Source of the DNA: Pedobacter sp. BMA
GTDB taxonomy: Bacteria; Bacteroidota; Bacteroidia; Sphingobacteriales; Sphingobacteriaceae
DNA: 64,000 nt
Assembly: GCF_001027745.1 (NCBI RefSeq)
Contig: NZ_LECU01000007.1
Location: 124,001 to 188,000, forward strand
Direction: 5' to 3'
In this document: in pieces, positions 8,671-18,900 of the stretch
How positions within the stretch are numbered: position 1 is the first letter of the stretch
How the letters are laid out: each line of letters begins with the position of its first letter
Notes under the pieces: generated by a model
Seen by the model: only the letters and a program-made list of their open reading frames with translations
Told to the model about the DNA's origin: nothing
Databases searched by the model: none
Position numbers and translations under genes: made by a program

Positions 8671-9165
8671 TTAGTTTGCGTCAGGAGAAAATGTCAGCAC
8701 AATATTAGCTGTCTTTCCACCAAACTCGATAGGCGATTTCATCACCATACTTCCTTTAGAAAGTTGGGTAAGCACTAAACGATAACCTTCAGTAACGTTT
8801 TTCGCTTTATCGCCTTCATAGATTTTTTTAAATTGAAAAGTTTCATCTGCAGGGGTTGCTGACCAAAAAATAGTCTGCATTACCGAACCACATGCACTGG
8901 ATGCAGGTAAGGTATAAGATCCGTTACCACTATTGGTTAACTTCCAGGTACTGCCCTGAAAACACTTGTATGATTTTTCTCCAAACAGCCCCTGAACTGC
9001 CTGATCAGGAAGGCCTTCTAAACTGACATTGTTCAATACCCAGGTACCCGTGATAGTACCTCTACCGCCATTAATACCTGTTGTAGCGTTTTTTGTTGAA
9101 GAACAACTTTGTAACATTACTAAAGTAGAACATGCTATCGCGATAGCTATAAATAATCTTTTCAT
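8671..9165 (-). CDS. Lipocalin-like domain lipoprotein
   Basis: A 164-residue putative lipoprotein with signal and lipobox VMLQSC near residue 21. The mature part begins with a Ser/Thr/Asn linker and then GTWVLNNVSLEG, the typical first strand of small lipocalin-like or META-like beta-barrels in Bacteroidota. Two Cys (KCFQGS and SACGS) could form a disulfide. It is monocistronic, with its own terminator. The function is unknown; the family is usually annotated lipocalin family protein. Confidence 0.75.
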   Translation of the reverse strand: MKRLFIAIAIACSTLVMLQSCSSTKNATTGINGGRGTITGTWVLNNVSLEGLPDQAVQGLFGEKSYKCFQGSTWKLTNSGNGSYTLPASSACGSVMQTIFWSATPADETFQFKKIYEGDKAKNVTEGYRLVLTQLSKGSMVMKSPIEFGGKTANIVLTFSPDAN

Positions 9166-9287
9166 TTTAGTTTAATTTTATTTTCGGGAAACTAATTACA
9201 TAAATCTTGCCAAAACAATTAACAAGCTTAATTTAGCGCCAAATTATTAAATTGCATTTTTGCCAACCCATAAAAACGATAATCATC

Positions 9288-10403
9288 ATGAAACCTGAAA
9301 CCCTTGCTATTCACGCCTCTAATCTTGTTAAAAATGTTACAGGAGATGTTACCCCTCCAATAAATTTATCGACAACTTTTTTTCGCGATGAGCAGGGCGG
9401 TTATCCAGGCGGGCATATGTACAGTCGGGTAAGCAACCCTAACAGGTCTGCTTTAGAGAACACTGTTGCTAAATTAGAATACGGTGAAGATGCAGCAGCT
9501 TTCGCGTCGGGTAATAATTGTGGGCTAAGTTTATTTCAGGCATTAAAACCTGGAAGTCACATCATCGCGCCTGACGACATGTACTGGGGTATAAAAAAGC
9601 AGCTTCTAACTATATACAACGAAATCCTTGAATTCGATTTTGTTGATCAGACAGATCTGGAGCTGATAAAATCTAAAATTAAAGAAAACACCCAATTGAT
9701 CTGGATTGAAACGCCTTCAAATCCGCTCTTAAAAATCACTGATATTGAGGAAATAGCAAAAATAGCACGTGCAAACCAGCTCAAACTTGTTTGCGACAGC
9801 ACATTCGCCTCTCCAATACTGCAAAACCCCATTCTTCTTGGAGCCGATATTGTTTTGCACAGCAGCACAAAATATCTTGGCGGACACAGTGATGTTTTGG
9901 GTGGCATTTTAGTCACCGCAAAAAAAGATGATTTTTGGGAAAAGATCAAAAATATTCAGCAAACAGGCGGAGCCGTACCCTCCCCGTTTGATTGCTTTCT
10001 GCTTTGCAGAAGCATTAAAACTCTGGCATATCGCATCAAAGGTCACTGCGAAAACGCGAAGAAAGTTGCTCAGTATTTGGCCCATCATCCGCGGGTAGAG
10101 GCAGTATTTTACCCCGGACTGGAAACGCATCCGCAACATCAAATTGCTAAAAAACAGATGAAGGATTTTGGTGGAATGATGTCCTTTTTAGTAAAGGGAG
10201 ATGTGGCCGCCACAAGTAAAGTAGTCAATAAAGTTCAGTTATTTGCCCAGGCTACGAGTTTGGGTGGGGTAGAAAGTTTAATAGAACACCGCTATTCGGT
10301 TGAAGGTCCTGACAGTACTACGCCCAAAAACTTACTAAGAATTTCCATTGGCCTGGAGCATGTCTATGATATCATCGCCGATCTGGAACAGGCACTGGGC
10401 TAA
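9288..10403 (+). CDS. Cystathionine gamma-synthase/beta-lyase family PLP enzyme
   Basis: A PLP-dependent trans-sulfuration enzyme (371 aa) acting in methionine/cysteine metabolism. Visible are the YSRVSNPNR segment (Tyr and Arg that contact PLP phosphate across the dimer), the FASGNNCG loop, SDxTFASP as CDSTFASP, and the Schiff-base Lys in HSSTKYLGGHSD. The C-terminal LGGVESLIEHR and RISIGLE segments are typical. The start is the ATG at 9288 (MKPETLAIH); the longer frame from TTG 9252 is not family-like. MetB, MetC and CGL cannot be separated safely by eye. It is monocistronic, with a symmetrical terminator after it. Confidence 0.92.
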   Translation: MKPETLAIHASNLVKNVTGDVTPPINLSTTFFRDEQGGYPGGHMYSRVSNPNRSALENTVAKLEYGEDAAAFASGNNCGLSLFQALKPGSHIIAPDDMYWGIKKQLLTIYNEILEFDFVDQTDLELIKSKIKENTQLIWIETPSNPLLKITDIEEIAKIARANQLKLVCDSTFASPILQNPILLGADIVLHSSTKYLGGHSDVLGGILVTAKKDDFWEKIKNIQQTGGAVPSPFDCFLLCRSIKTLAYRIKGHCENAKKVAQYLAHHPRVEAVFYPGLETHPQHQIAKKQMKDFGGMMSFLVKGDVAATSKVVNKVQLFAQATSLGGVESLIEHRYSVEGPDSTTPKNLLRISIGLEHVYDIIADLEQALG

Positions 10404-10414
10404 AAACTATAAAA

Positions 10415-10449
10415 GTTGCTAACCCCGAACGTTTTTCAGGGTTAGCAAC
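10415..10449. terminator. Bidirectional terminator
   Basis: Perfect 11-bp stem GTTGCTAACCC / GGGTTAGCAAC with a 13-nt loop between convergent genes. TTTT follows on the minus strand. Confidence 0.8.
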
Positions 10450-10473
10450 CATAAACAAAGCCGGTAAGTTATT

Positions 10474-11946
10474 TTATGCCGATCCGTTTTCCAAAAGCTT
10501 GTTTAGCAACAATTCCAAATTAACAGTAGCAAACGATGAGCTGTAATCCGAAAGACCATAAGGAATAATCAATTCACCATTACTGATGATTGACCCGCAA
10601 GAATAAACCACATTCGGAACATAACCCTCGCGCTCATCGCCATTAGGTATAATGAGCGGCTCTTTCAAATGTCCGATTTCCTTACTTGGGTCTTCTAAGT
10701 CCAGCAGCACCACACTTATACAATATCTCCGCATCGGTCCAACACCGTGGGTCATCACCAGCCAGCCTTTATCAGTCTCAATAGGCGAGCCACAATTTCC
10801 GATCTGAACCAGTTCCCAATCATAACGTGGCTGTTTCAGCAGTATAGGATTCTCCCACACATTTACTTTATCCGAAAACATTAAATAGTTATTCCAGCCA
10901 TCAATTCTGCTCATCATTACATATTTTCCTTTTATTTTACGGGGAAACAAAGCCAGATTTTTATTCTGAGCGCCATCACCATACAGCGGAATCACTTTAA
11001 ATTCATAAAAATCTTCTGTTTGTACCAGTTTGGGAATAATCAGTGAACCATCAAAAGCTGTATAGGTGGCATAGTATAAAACTTTTCCATCATCTTTAAC
11101 AAACTTTACGAATCTCGCATCTTCAATACCTTTTCTTTCAAACTCGGAAATCGGAAAAATCACACGGTCTGATATATCTGTATCTTTTGAAAATGAAATG
11201 GTATGATAAGTATCCGATAACCAAAGAACTTTGTCATATTCAATCAGGCGTGAAGGATTTTCCTGATGTAAACTTTTTGAGTCTTTAATGATATTACTCA
11301 AGCTGGTATATTCAAACTTCTCATCTAGTTTTGCTTCTATTTCTTCCAGAACCGAGGGGTCAATTTGCGCGTAAGCAGCTTTTTTGAGGAATAACTTTTT
11401 AACATAAATGGCATTTTTAACTACTTCAGCCTCATCAACATAATTTCCTACTGGTAAAACCTCAATATTGTTGTGCTTATCAATTAATGCCCTTCTGAAA
11501 ACGATCGAGGAAATATGCCCTTCGCCTACTGCCCTAAAACTGATGATCACACGCTTTTCTCCCTCAACCAGGTCAGACTGATCCGGATCATCAACAATAC
11601 TGGGATTGAAAAATGCTGCAGATTCAATAGAATATTCATGGGTAAAATATGCACCAATTAACAGTCTGGTATACTGATCTAAATCTTCCAGGTCCACATT
11701 CAGAATCGCTAACTGTTTTTTCAGCTTTTTACAATGCCTGTTTAAAATCTTGGTGATGTTACGGTGACGTTTAGAATATTCCTGCAATATCGGCGAAATG
11801 AGCGAAAAAACTTTTTCATCAGAAAACTCTAAAACTTTCCTGATTACCTCAAGGGCTCTTTCTTCTCCGTTAAAAAAAAAACGGGCAATTACCCGTTTGG
11901 TATCAGGGTTAACCTTAACGGGTTTACGTTCAATGTATATCCTCAT
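10474..11946 (-). CDS. GH130 family glycoside phosphorylase/hydrolase
   Basis: A 490-residue protein with a five-bladed-propeller GH130 domain in its C-terminal two thirds. Recognisable elements are NPSIVDDP, the KGIEDARFVKF segment carrying the catalytic Asp, the FPRKIKGKY-MMSRIDG block and GNCGSPIETDKGWLVMTHGVG. The N-terminal 100 residues are helical and Lys/Arg-rich, longer than in small GH130 enzymes. The family acts on beta-mannosides, using phosphate in phosphorylases or water in a subgroup; the sequence does not let me choose. No signal peptide, so it is cytoplasmic. Not accompanied by a mannan utilisation locus here. Confidence 0.85.
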   Translation of the reverse strand: MRIYIERKPVKVNPDTKRVIARFFFNGEERALEVIRKVLEFSDEKVFSLISPILQEYSKRHRNITKILNRHCKKLKKQLAILNVDLEDLDQYTRLLIGAYFTHEYSIESAAFFNPSIVDDPDQSDLVEGEKRVIISFRAVGEGHISSIVFRRALIDKHNNIEVLPVGNYVDEAEVVKNAIYVKKLFLKKAAYAQIDPSVLEEIEAKLDEKFEYTSLSNIIKDSKSLHQENPSRLIEYDKVLWLSDTYHTISFSKDTDISDRVIFPISEFERKGIEDARFVKFVKDDGKVLYYATYTAFDGSLIIPKLVQTEDFYEFKVIPLYGDGAQNKNLALFPRKIKGKYVMMSRIDGWNNYLMFSDKVNVWENPILLKQPRYDWELVQIGNCGSPIETDKGWLVMTHGVGPMRRYCISVVLLDLEDPSKEIGHLKEPLIIPNGDEREGYVPNVVYSCGSIISNGELIIPYGLSDYSSSFATVNLELLLNKLLENGSA

Positions 11947-12098
11947 TATCTAAATATTTGGGTGCGTTTATGGTATACTTTTTACAACAAATTGCAATAG
12001 TATACTAACTAAATTTACTACTTAATTGTTTATATTATTTAGTGATTTAATGATATTATTTTACCTTTAAAGCCACTATCAATCAGTAGTCAATTATA

Positions 12099-13247
12099 AT
12101 GGATATCAATCATACTTCAGTTAACAATGCTCCCAGCCAAGAAGAATTACGTTTGCAGAAATTAAATGATTACGATATAATAGATAGCCCAGCAGAACAT
12201 TTTTTTGATCATATTGTAAATCTGTCTGCCGGGGTATTCAACGTTCCTAATGCCTTTATTGGATTTGCTGGCGAACGAGAGGTATTTTTAAAGTCGGTAT
12301 TCGGATTCCCATTGCCAGCTGATCAAATCATGGAATTGTTTTCTCTTGCAAATGCAAATGAAAGCAACGCTTTACCGAACCAAACTTTAACTAATCAGTT
12401 TTTCATAACCCAAGCCCTCACATCTCCCGAAGGTTACCATATGGGTTTTATTGTCCTTTATGGAGAAAATGAAATAACAACAACTCTCCGTCAGCTTGAG
12501 ATGTTGAGAAAACTCGCCGAAATGGTGATCAATCAACTCGAGACCAGGATGTCTGTTAGAAAAACCATGACTGCTCAGGATGATCGTCTGCATGTATTAA
12601 TTCACGATTTAAAGAATCCGATGACAACGATTTCACTCCAGTCTGAACTTTTAGGTAGAATCCCCGAAATCAGTGAGAGAGCAGGTATTATTGCCGAAAA
12701 AATTAACCTGCAGTCGAAAAGAATGCTGCAGAATCTAAATGAAATTCTAAGTGGCGCAAAAAAGGTAAAGGGTTCCTACAAGCCTCAAAAGTTAAAAATT
12801 GACATCAGAGAAATCCTTGTACTTGCGATCAATAACCTCAGGTTAGCGGCTGAAAACAAAAATCAAACCATAGTAGTTGACATTGAAAATCAAATGGAGA
12901 TTTTTGGAGACCCCAATAAATTAAGTCACCTATTCTTTCACTTGCTGGATAATTCAATCAAATTCTCCAGTCAAAATACCACCGTTACGATTACAGGCGA
13001 ACGAACCGAAAACCTGATTACAATAGCCATAGCCGATCAGGGACAGGGCCTTTCTGAAGAAGACCTGGAACACCTCTTCATTAAATTTGCTCCCCTCAGC
13101 ACAAAGCCAACAAATGGTGAGCCCTCAAATGGTTTGGGCCTTATTGCTGCGAAAATGTATGTGGAGATGCACAAGGGAAAACTTTGGGCAGAAAGCCTGG
13201 GAAAAAACCAGGGTACTACATTCTTTGTGGAGCTACCGGTTAAGTAG
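12099..13247 (+). CDS. GAF-like sensor histidine kinase
   Basis: A soluble two-component sensor (382 aa). The first 150 residues form a GAF-like sensory domain beginning EELRLQKLNDYDIIDSP, a common opening for Bacteroidota GAF kinases. HisKA follows with the phospho-accepting His in IHDLKNPM, then the ATPase domain with N box LLDNSIKFS, G1 ADQGQGLS and G2 GLGLIAAK. No membrane segments, so it senses a cytoplasmic signal. No response regulator is adjacent, so it is an orphan. Its 3' end overlaps the convergent phosphoesterase by 8 bases. Confidence 0.9.
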   Translation: MDINHTSVNNAPSQEELRLQKLNDYDIIDSPAEHFFDHIVNLSAGVFNVPNAFIGFAGEREVFLKSVFGFPLPADQIMELFSLANANESNALPNQTLTNQFFITQALTSPEGYHMGFIVLYGENEITTTLRQLEMLRKLAEMVINQLETRMSVRKTMTAQDDRLHVLIHDLKNPMTTISLQSELLGRIPEISERAGIIAEKINLQSKRMLQNLNEILSGAKKVKGSYKPQKLKIDIREILVLAINNLRLAAENKNQTIVVDIENQMEIFGDPNKLSHLFFHLLDNSIKFSSQNTTVTITGERTENLITIAIADQGQGLSEEDLEHLFIKFAPLSTKPTNGEPSNGLGLIAAKMYVEMHKGKLWAESLGKNQGTTFFVELPVK

Positions 13248-14331
13248 CTTCCATTAAATCTTCCAGCTTCATTTCTTCAAGTAATATCCGTTCCGGAGAC
13301 CCGGTTTTATGAAACGACCACTTAATCAGGCGGATCAATCCTGATTCAATTTCAATTCCCGTGATGTCACCGTCACTGAAACAGCAACAGCCGCTATTAA
13401 AGTATCCGGGACTGTAAGCTTTAAATTCGGGCGCCTTATCCCCTTCTTTCACACGCTTTTTCAACTCCTCATTTAATGTCTTTATAGATGCCTGATCGTT
13501 GTCTGTTGTGGCTGCCTTCAGTTTAAGATAAATCCTTTCCAGATGAGTGAGCGAGGCGAACACGGGTTGATGGGTGTGTCCGGTGATGAGTGCAGTATGA
13601 TGTTGCGCAGCCTGCCAGCTGTACATCAAACTATTGTGAACAGTTTTTAACTGATTATCATAAGCTGGTGTATTTGGATTAATCTGAAGGTATGATTGTA
13701 ATGGAGCCCATATGGTACTCACAAACCATTTACTGAACCAGTTCCCATCACTCTGTAAATCCCCCTGATGTCCGTGTGTAAGAAAAATGCAAAGTATGTT
13801 ATCCCCTATCTGGCTTTTCAAAATCAGGCCTTCGTATACCGGGATTTTTTTGCCATAAATCCGGTTTAAATTGAATCCGGCCAGGGGATCATTATCCCAA
13901 TACAGGTCATGGTTACCAAATATTTTGGTAAAGGCATTCCGGTTAATAAACCATTTTTCATGCTCAAATGTCTCTTTATTATGCTTGATAACCGATTCCA
14001 TCAAGTTTTCCCAAAGCTCTTCACTATCGCCCAGATTAACGTAATGAAAGCCCGCGGCATTGTAGTGTTTCAAAGCGGATAAATAATTTTTTTCCGACAA
14101 AGAGAAATCATCGGCAAAATCCCTTGCGCCTTTATGCTGATCGGAAAAGATAATATACTTGTGTTCCCGGGTCATTTCCAAAATCAAACCACGCTTACCG
14201 GGTTCTTCCTGTATGGTATTGAAAAGCTTTGTTAAAGCATCATGGATGCGTGCAGCATCAGGCCGTGAGCCGAATCTGTTCGACATTCGAATTACCCAGT
14301 CGCCCATTAAACGTTGTAAAAATTTGCGCAT
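13240..14331 (-). CDS. Calcineurin-like metallophosphoesterase
   Basis: A 363-residue dinuclear metal phosphoesterase. The family motifs are present in order: SDQHKG (DxH), GDSEE (GDxxE variant), GNHDLYW (GNHD), THGHQGD and GHTHQP (GHxH). Middle and C-terminal extensions surround the core. The N-terminus is basic, without a clear signal peptide. The substrate is unknown. Its 3' end overlaps the convergent histidine kinase gene by 8 bases, so the two genes share no terminator. Confidence 0.88.
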   Translation of the reverse strand: MRKFLQRLMGDWVIRMSNRFGSRPDAARIHDALTKLFNTIQEEPGKRGLILEMTREHKYIIFSDQHKGARDFADDFSLSEKNYLSALKHYNAAGFHYVNLGDSEELWENLMESVIKHNKETFEHEKWFINRNAFTKIFGNHDLYWDNDPLAGFNLNRIYGKKIPVYEGLILKSQIGDNILCIFLTHGHQGDLQSDGNWFSKWFVSTIWAPLQSYLQINPNTPAYDNQLKTVHNSLMYSWQAAQHHTALITGHTHQPVFASLTHLERIYLKLKAATTDNDQASIKTLNEELKKRVKEGDKAPEFKAYSPGYFNSGCCCFSDGDITGIEIESGLIRLIKWSFHKTGSPERILLEEMKLEDLMEAT

Positions 14332-14412
14332 TTGCTTTTTATGTTAAACTTTATGTTGCAATCTGGGTCATACCAGGATTTGTACAAAGCATGGCTAAAC
14401 TATAAATGAAAA

Positions 14413-14438
14413 AAGGTCGCAACCTGAGTCGCGACCTT
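14413..14438 (-). terminator. Terminator of the gltBD operon
   Basis: 8-bp stem AAGGTCGC / GCGACCTT with a 10-nt loop. On the minus strand it is followed by TTTTTT, 24 bases beyond the gltD stop codon. Confidence 0.85.
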
Positions 14439-14461
14439 GAACTATAGAACTATAAACTATC

Positions 14462-15928
14462 TTAAGCGTAAGCTACTGCATCTCTTGATGCCAGTTTAGT
14501 TACCCCCATCAAATATTCATCTACCTTACGCGCGGCTTCCCTGCCTTCCGAAATAGCCCACACCACTAGCGATTGACCACGTCTAACATCGCCTGCGGCG
14601 AAAATTTTGGCTATATTGGTTTGATAAGTATGTTCAGATGCTTTAACATTCCCCCTGTTGTCAAGCTCAACACCTAACTTCTCTATCAACCCTTCTTTTT
14701 GCGGATGCAGAAATCCCATTGCAAGAAAAACCAGTTCGCAAGGAAGATCTCTTTCTGTTCCGGCCACTTCCTTAAATGAAATAGGCCGTCCGGCAGCATC
14801 AATTTCCCATTCCACATCGACAACTTTCAAAGCTTTCAGATTTCCGTTTTCATCAGCAATAAAGTTTTTCGTATTTACCGACCAGGCTCTTTGAGCACCT
14901 TCCTCATGCGAAGAAGTATTTTTCAAAAGCATCGGGTAAGTAGGCCACGGCATATTTGCATTGCGTAACTGAGGTGGCATTGGCATAATTTCGAATTGCG
15001 TAACCGATTTAGCTCCCTGGCGGTTTGAAGTACCAATACAGTCAGAGCCTGTATCGCCACCACCAATAACAATTACGTTTTTACCATTGGCTAAAATCTC
15101 TTCCGCAACGATTCCGCGTTTTGCAACCCGTTTATTTTGCTGCTTCAGAAAATCCATTGCAAAGTGGACACCTTTAGCTTCACGACCGGGAATCGGCAAA
15201 TCACGCGGGATGGTAGATCCTCCGGCGAGTACCACAGCATTGTAATCGCGAAGCACGGTACTGATTTCGATATTTTCACCAACATTGGCGTTACACTTAA
15301 AAATAATACCTTCTTCTTTCATCAAATCAATGCGGCGATCTACCACATTTTTTTGCAATTTAAAATCGGGAATGCCATATCTCAATAATCCACCCGGAAC
15401 ATCATCACGCTCAAAAACAGTTACCTCATGCCCAACTTTATTTAACTGAGCTGCAGCAGCCAATCCGGCAGGGCCAGATCCAATAACAGCCACCTTCTTA
15501 CCAGTTCTGATTAAAGGTGCTTTTGCTTTGATATACCCTTTTTCAAACGCAATTTCTATGATATGCTTTTCAATTTCCTCAATAGATACCGGAGGGCGGT
15601 TAATGCCTAATACACAGGCCGACTCGCATGGCGCCGGACAAATCCTACCTGTAAATTCAGGGAAATTATTGGTACTCAATAATATATTTGCAGCGAGTTC
15701 CCATTTTGCCTGGTAAACAGCTTCGTTAAATTCCGGGATCACGTTGCCCAGCGGGCAACCTGATTGACAAAATGGAACGCCGCAATCCATACAACGGGCA
15801 GCTTGTCTGTTTAATTCTTCTGATGGCAGTTCGTTCAGGAACTCGCCATAATGTTTTACACGTGTTGCAACCGCTTCTCTGGTGGGCGCAACTCTATCGT
15901 ATTCTTGAAATCCTGTTACTTTTCCCAT
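14462..15928 (-). CDS. gltD: Glutamate synthase small subunit GltD
   Basis: NADPH-oxidising beta subunit of glutamate synthase, 488 aa, which passes electrons to GltB. The N-terminal domain has the Cys clusters CMDCGVPFCQSGCP and CPAPCESACV that hold [4Fe-4S] centres. The FAD site GSGPAGLAAA and the NADPH site GGGDTGSDC follow, and the C-terminal AAGDVRRGQSLVVWAI is typical. It starts 3 bases after gltB on the same strand, so the pair is one operon with the terminator at 14413-14438. Confidence 0.97.
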   Translation of the reverse strand: MGKVTGFQEYDRVAPTREAVATRVKHYGEFLNELPSEELNRQAARCMDCGVPFCQSGCPLGNVIPEFNEAVYQAKWELAANILLSTNNFPEFTGRICPAPCESACVLGINRPPVSIEEIEKHIIEIAFEKGYIKAKAPLIRTGKKVAVIGSGPAGLAAAAQLNKVGHEVTVFERDDVPGGLLRYGIPDFKLQKNVVDRRIDLMKEEGIIFKCNANVGENIEISTVLRDYNAVVLAGGSTIPRDLPIPGREAKGVHFAMDFLKQQNKRVAKRGIVAEEILANGKNVIVIGGGDTGSDCIGTSNRQGAKSVTQFEIMPMPPQLRNANMPWPTYPMLLKNTSSHEEGAQRAWSVNTKNFIADENGNLKALKVVDVEWEIDAAGRPISFKEVAGTERDLPCELVFLAMGFLHPQKEGLIEKLGVELDNRGNVKASEHTYQTNIAKIFAAGDVRRGQSLVVWAISEGREAARKVDEYLMGVTKLASRDAVAYA

Positions 15929-15931
15929 AAC

Positions 15932-18900
15932 CTAGTGAGTTTTAACTTGTGATGCTCTTTTACTTAATACCGCTTTGTATTCTTTAGGGAATACTTTAAC
16001 AAAATGATTAGACTGAGTTTTCCAGTCACTTAAGATAAATTCAGCTACCTTACTGTCTGTTAAACGAATATGGGTTTTTAGCAATGCTAAAATGCGCTCC
16101 TCGTCTTCCGTCTGTAATGGATCAAGATCTACCATCTCTTTGTTACATCTGCGTGCAAATGTGGTATTCGGGTCGTATATCCAGGCTACACCACCACTCA
16201 TTCCGGCAGCAAAGTTGCTTCCGGTATCACCAAGTATCAGTACCTCACCTCCTGTCATGTATTCACACCCGTGGTCTCCTACACCTTCAACAACGGCAGT
16301 TGCACCTGAGTTTCGTACAGCAAAGCGTTCTCCTGCTTTCCCGCGGGCAAATAATTCTCCTGATGTTGCGCCATATAGAGCAACGTTACCAATAATAATA
16401 TTTTGTTCAGGTACGAATGTAGAATTGCTAAAAGGATAAATGGCCAGGCGTGCTCCGGATAAACCCTTGCCAACGTAGTCATTCGCCTCGCCCTCTAGAG
16501 ATAAGGTAACGCCACGGGTATTAAATGCCCCGAAACTTTGCCCTGCCGAACCTACAAACTTGAAATTGATGGTATCAGGCGGCAAACCTGCGCCTAAATG
16601 CACTTTTGAAATTTCATTAGATAACATGGTACCCAGTGAACGGTCGGTATTGATAACCTTAAAGCTTGCGAAAACAGGTTCATTATTCGTAATGGCAGGC
16701 TTCGCTGCTGCAATCAACTGGTGGTCTAAAACATTTGCCAAACCATGATCCTGTTGTTCAGTATTATACAATGGTAAACCATTATTTTCAGCTTTGTACA
16801 AAATAGCCGATAAATCCAGGAATTTCAACTTCCAGTCTTCATCAGGTAATTCCCGCACTTTCAAAATATCAGCCTGACCAATCATTTCATTAATTGTTTT
16901 GAAACCAAGTTCAGCCATAATTTCACGTAGCTCTTCTGCCAGGAAGTGAAATAAATTCACAACATGGTCCGCATCACCGCTAAATAATTTCCGCAATTCA
17001 GGATCCTGTGTTGCAACGCCAACCGGACAAGTATTCAAATGGCATTTACGCATCATGATACAACCTGCCGTAACCAGAGCTGCCGTAGCAACACCCCATT
17101 CTTCAGCACCTAATAGAGCCGCAATAGCGATATCCCTGCCCGTTTTCAACTGACCGTCAGTTTGGAGCACAATACGGTTACGTAATTTATTTTTGACCAA
17201 TGTCTGGTGAGCCTCAGCCAAACCAAGCTCCCAGGGTAAACCCGCGTGTTGTATGGAGGTAAGAGGAGAAGCTCCTGTTCCGCCATCAAAGCCTGAGACC
17301 AGAATTACATCAGCATGAGCTTTTGCAACACCTGCGGCAATCGTTCCAACACCCGCCTTAGAAACCAGTTTAACATTGATTCGTGCAGCACGGTTAGCAT
17401 TTTTTAAGTCATATATCAATTGAGCTAAATCTTCAATTGAATAAATATCATGGTGCGGTGGCGGCGAAATTAAACCTACACCAGGCGTAGAATGACGAAC
17501 TTTTGCAATCCAGTCATCCACTTTGTCTCCCGGTAATTGCCCGCCTTCTCCTGGCTTAGCACCCTGAGCCATCTTAATCTGAAGTTCATCTGCATTCGTT
17601 AAATAGTAGCTGGTTACACCAAAACGTGCTGATGCAACTTGTTTAATGGCCGAACGCATGCTGTCGCCGTTAGCCATTTTGGTATAACGCATTTCATCTT
17701 CGCCACCTTCGCCGGTGTTGCTTTTTCCACCAATACGGTTCATTGCAATTGCCAGCGTTGAGTGTGCCTCATGAGAAATCGATCCGAATGACATCGCTCC
17801 TGTAGCAAAGCGCTTCAAAATTGATTCGGCTGATTCTACTTCCTGCAGGGATACAGAAGGGCGACTATAATTGAAATCAAATAATCCACGGATGGTATAA
17901 GCTTGCTGTGTTTGCTCATTTACCAGTTTGGAGTATTGTTTAAAAATATTATAATCGTTTTTACGTGTTGCATTTTGCAACAGGTGAATAGTTTGCGGGT
18001 TAAACAGGTGTGCCTCTCCACGACGGCGGTATTTGTAGGTCCCCCCTGCCGGCAACAGATTTTCTGTCTGTGTAACCGGCCCGAAGCTACGGTGATGTTT
18101 AATTAATGTTTCTTTCGCAATTTCATCCAGTCCTAATCCACCAATACGGGAAACAGCACCAGTAAAATAAGTATCAACAACTTTCTTATTCAGACCTAAA
18201 ATCTCAAAAATCTGTGCACCCTGGTAAGACTGCAACGTTGAGATTCCCATTTTAGAGAATATTTTCAGCAAGCCATTATTTACAGCATAAATATAATTTT
18301 TCGTTAGTTTCTCTGCTGATAAGCCTGACTCTTTCTGGAAACCATTAATCGTTTCCAAAGCCAGATATGGGTTAATGGCTGTAACACCAAATCCCAATAG
18401 GGTGGCAAAATGATGCACTTCCCAGATATCGCCAGCTTCAACCACAATACCTACAGCACCACGGTAACCTTTACGGATCAAGTGATGGTGAACAGCAGAA
18501 ACGGCAAGCAATGATGGCATTGCGGCATGCTCCGAATCAATAGCCCTGTCTGTAAGCACAATAACCTGAAAGCCATCTTCCACGGCATCTACCGCATAAC
18601 GACACAAACGATCCAAAGCTTTAGCCATTGCACCAGGTTTTCCGTCAGCCCTAAAATAAGTCTGTAAGGTTTTCGCCTGGAATACACCTGTATCAATACT
18701 CCTTAGTTTTTCTAATTCCTGATTGGTTAATATCGGATGTTTTATGGCTACGCAGTGCGCCTGTTTTGGATTTTCGTCGAGCAAATTCCCATTACTTCCC
18801 ATAAAACTTGCCAGACTCATCACCACCTTCTCACGAATAGGATCGATAGGTGGATTGGTTACCTGTGCAAACAGCTGTTTGAAATAATTGGATAAATGCT

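Noticed and set aside
16092..16439. Plus-strand ORFs opposite gltB
   Set aside because: Antisense shadows of a strongly conserved coding region; no start context or homology.
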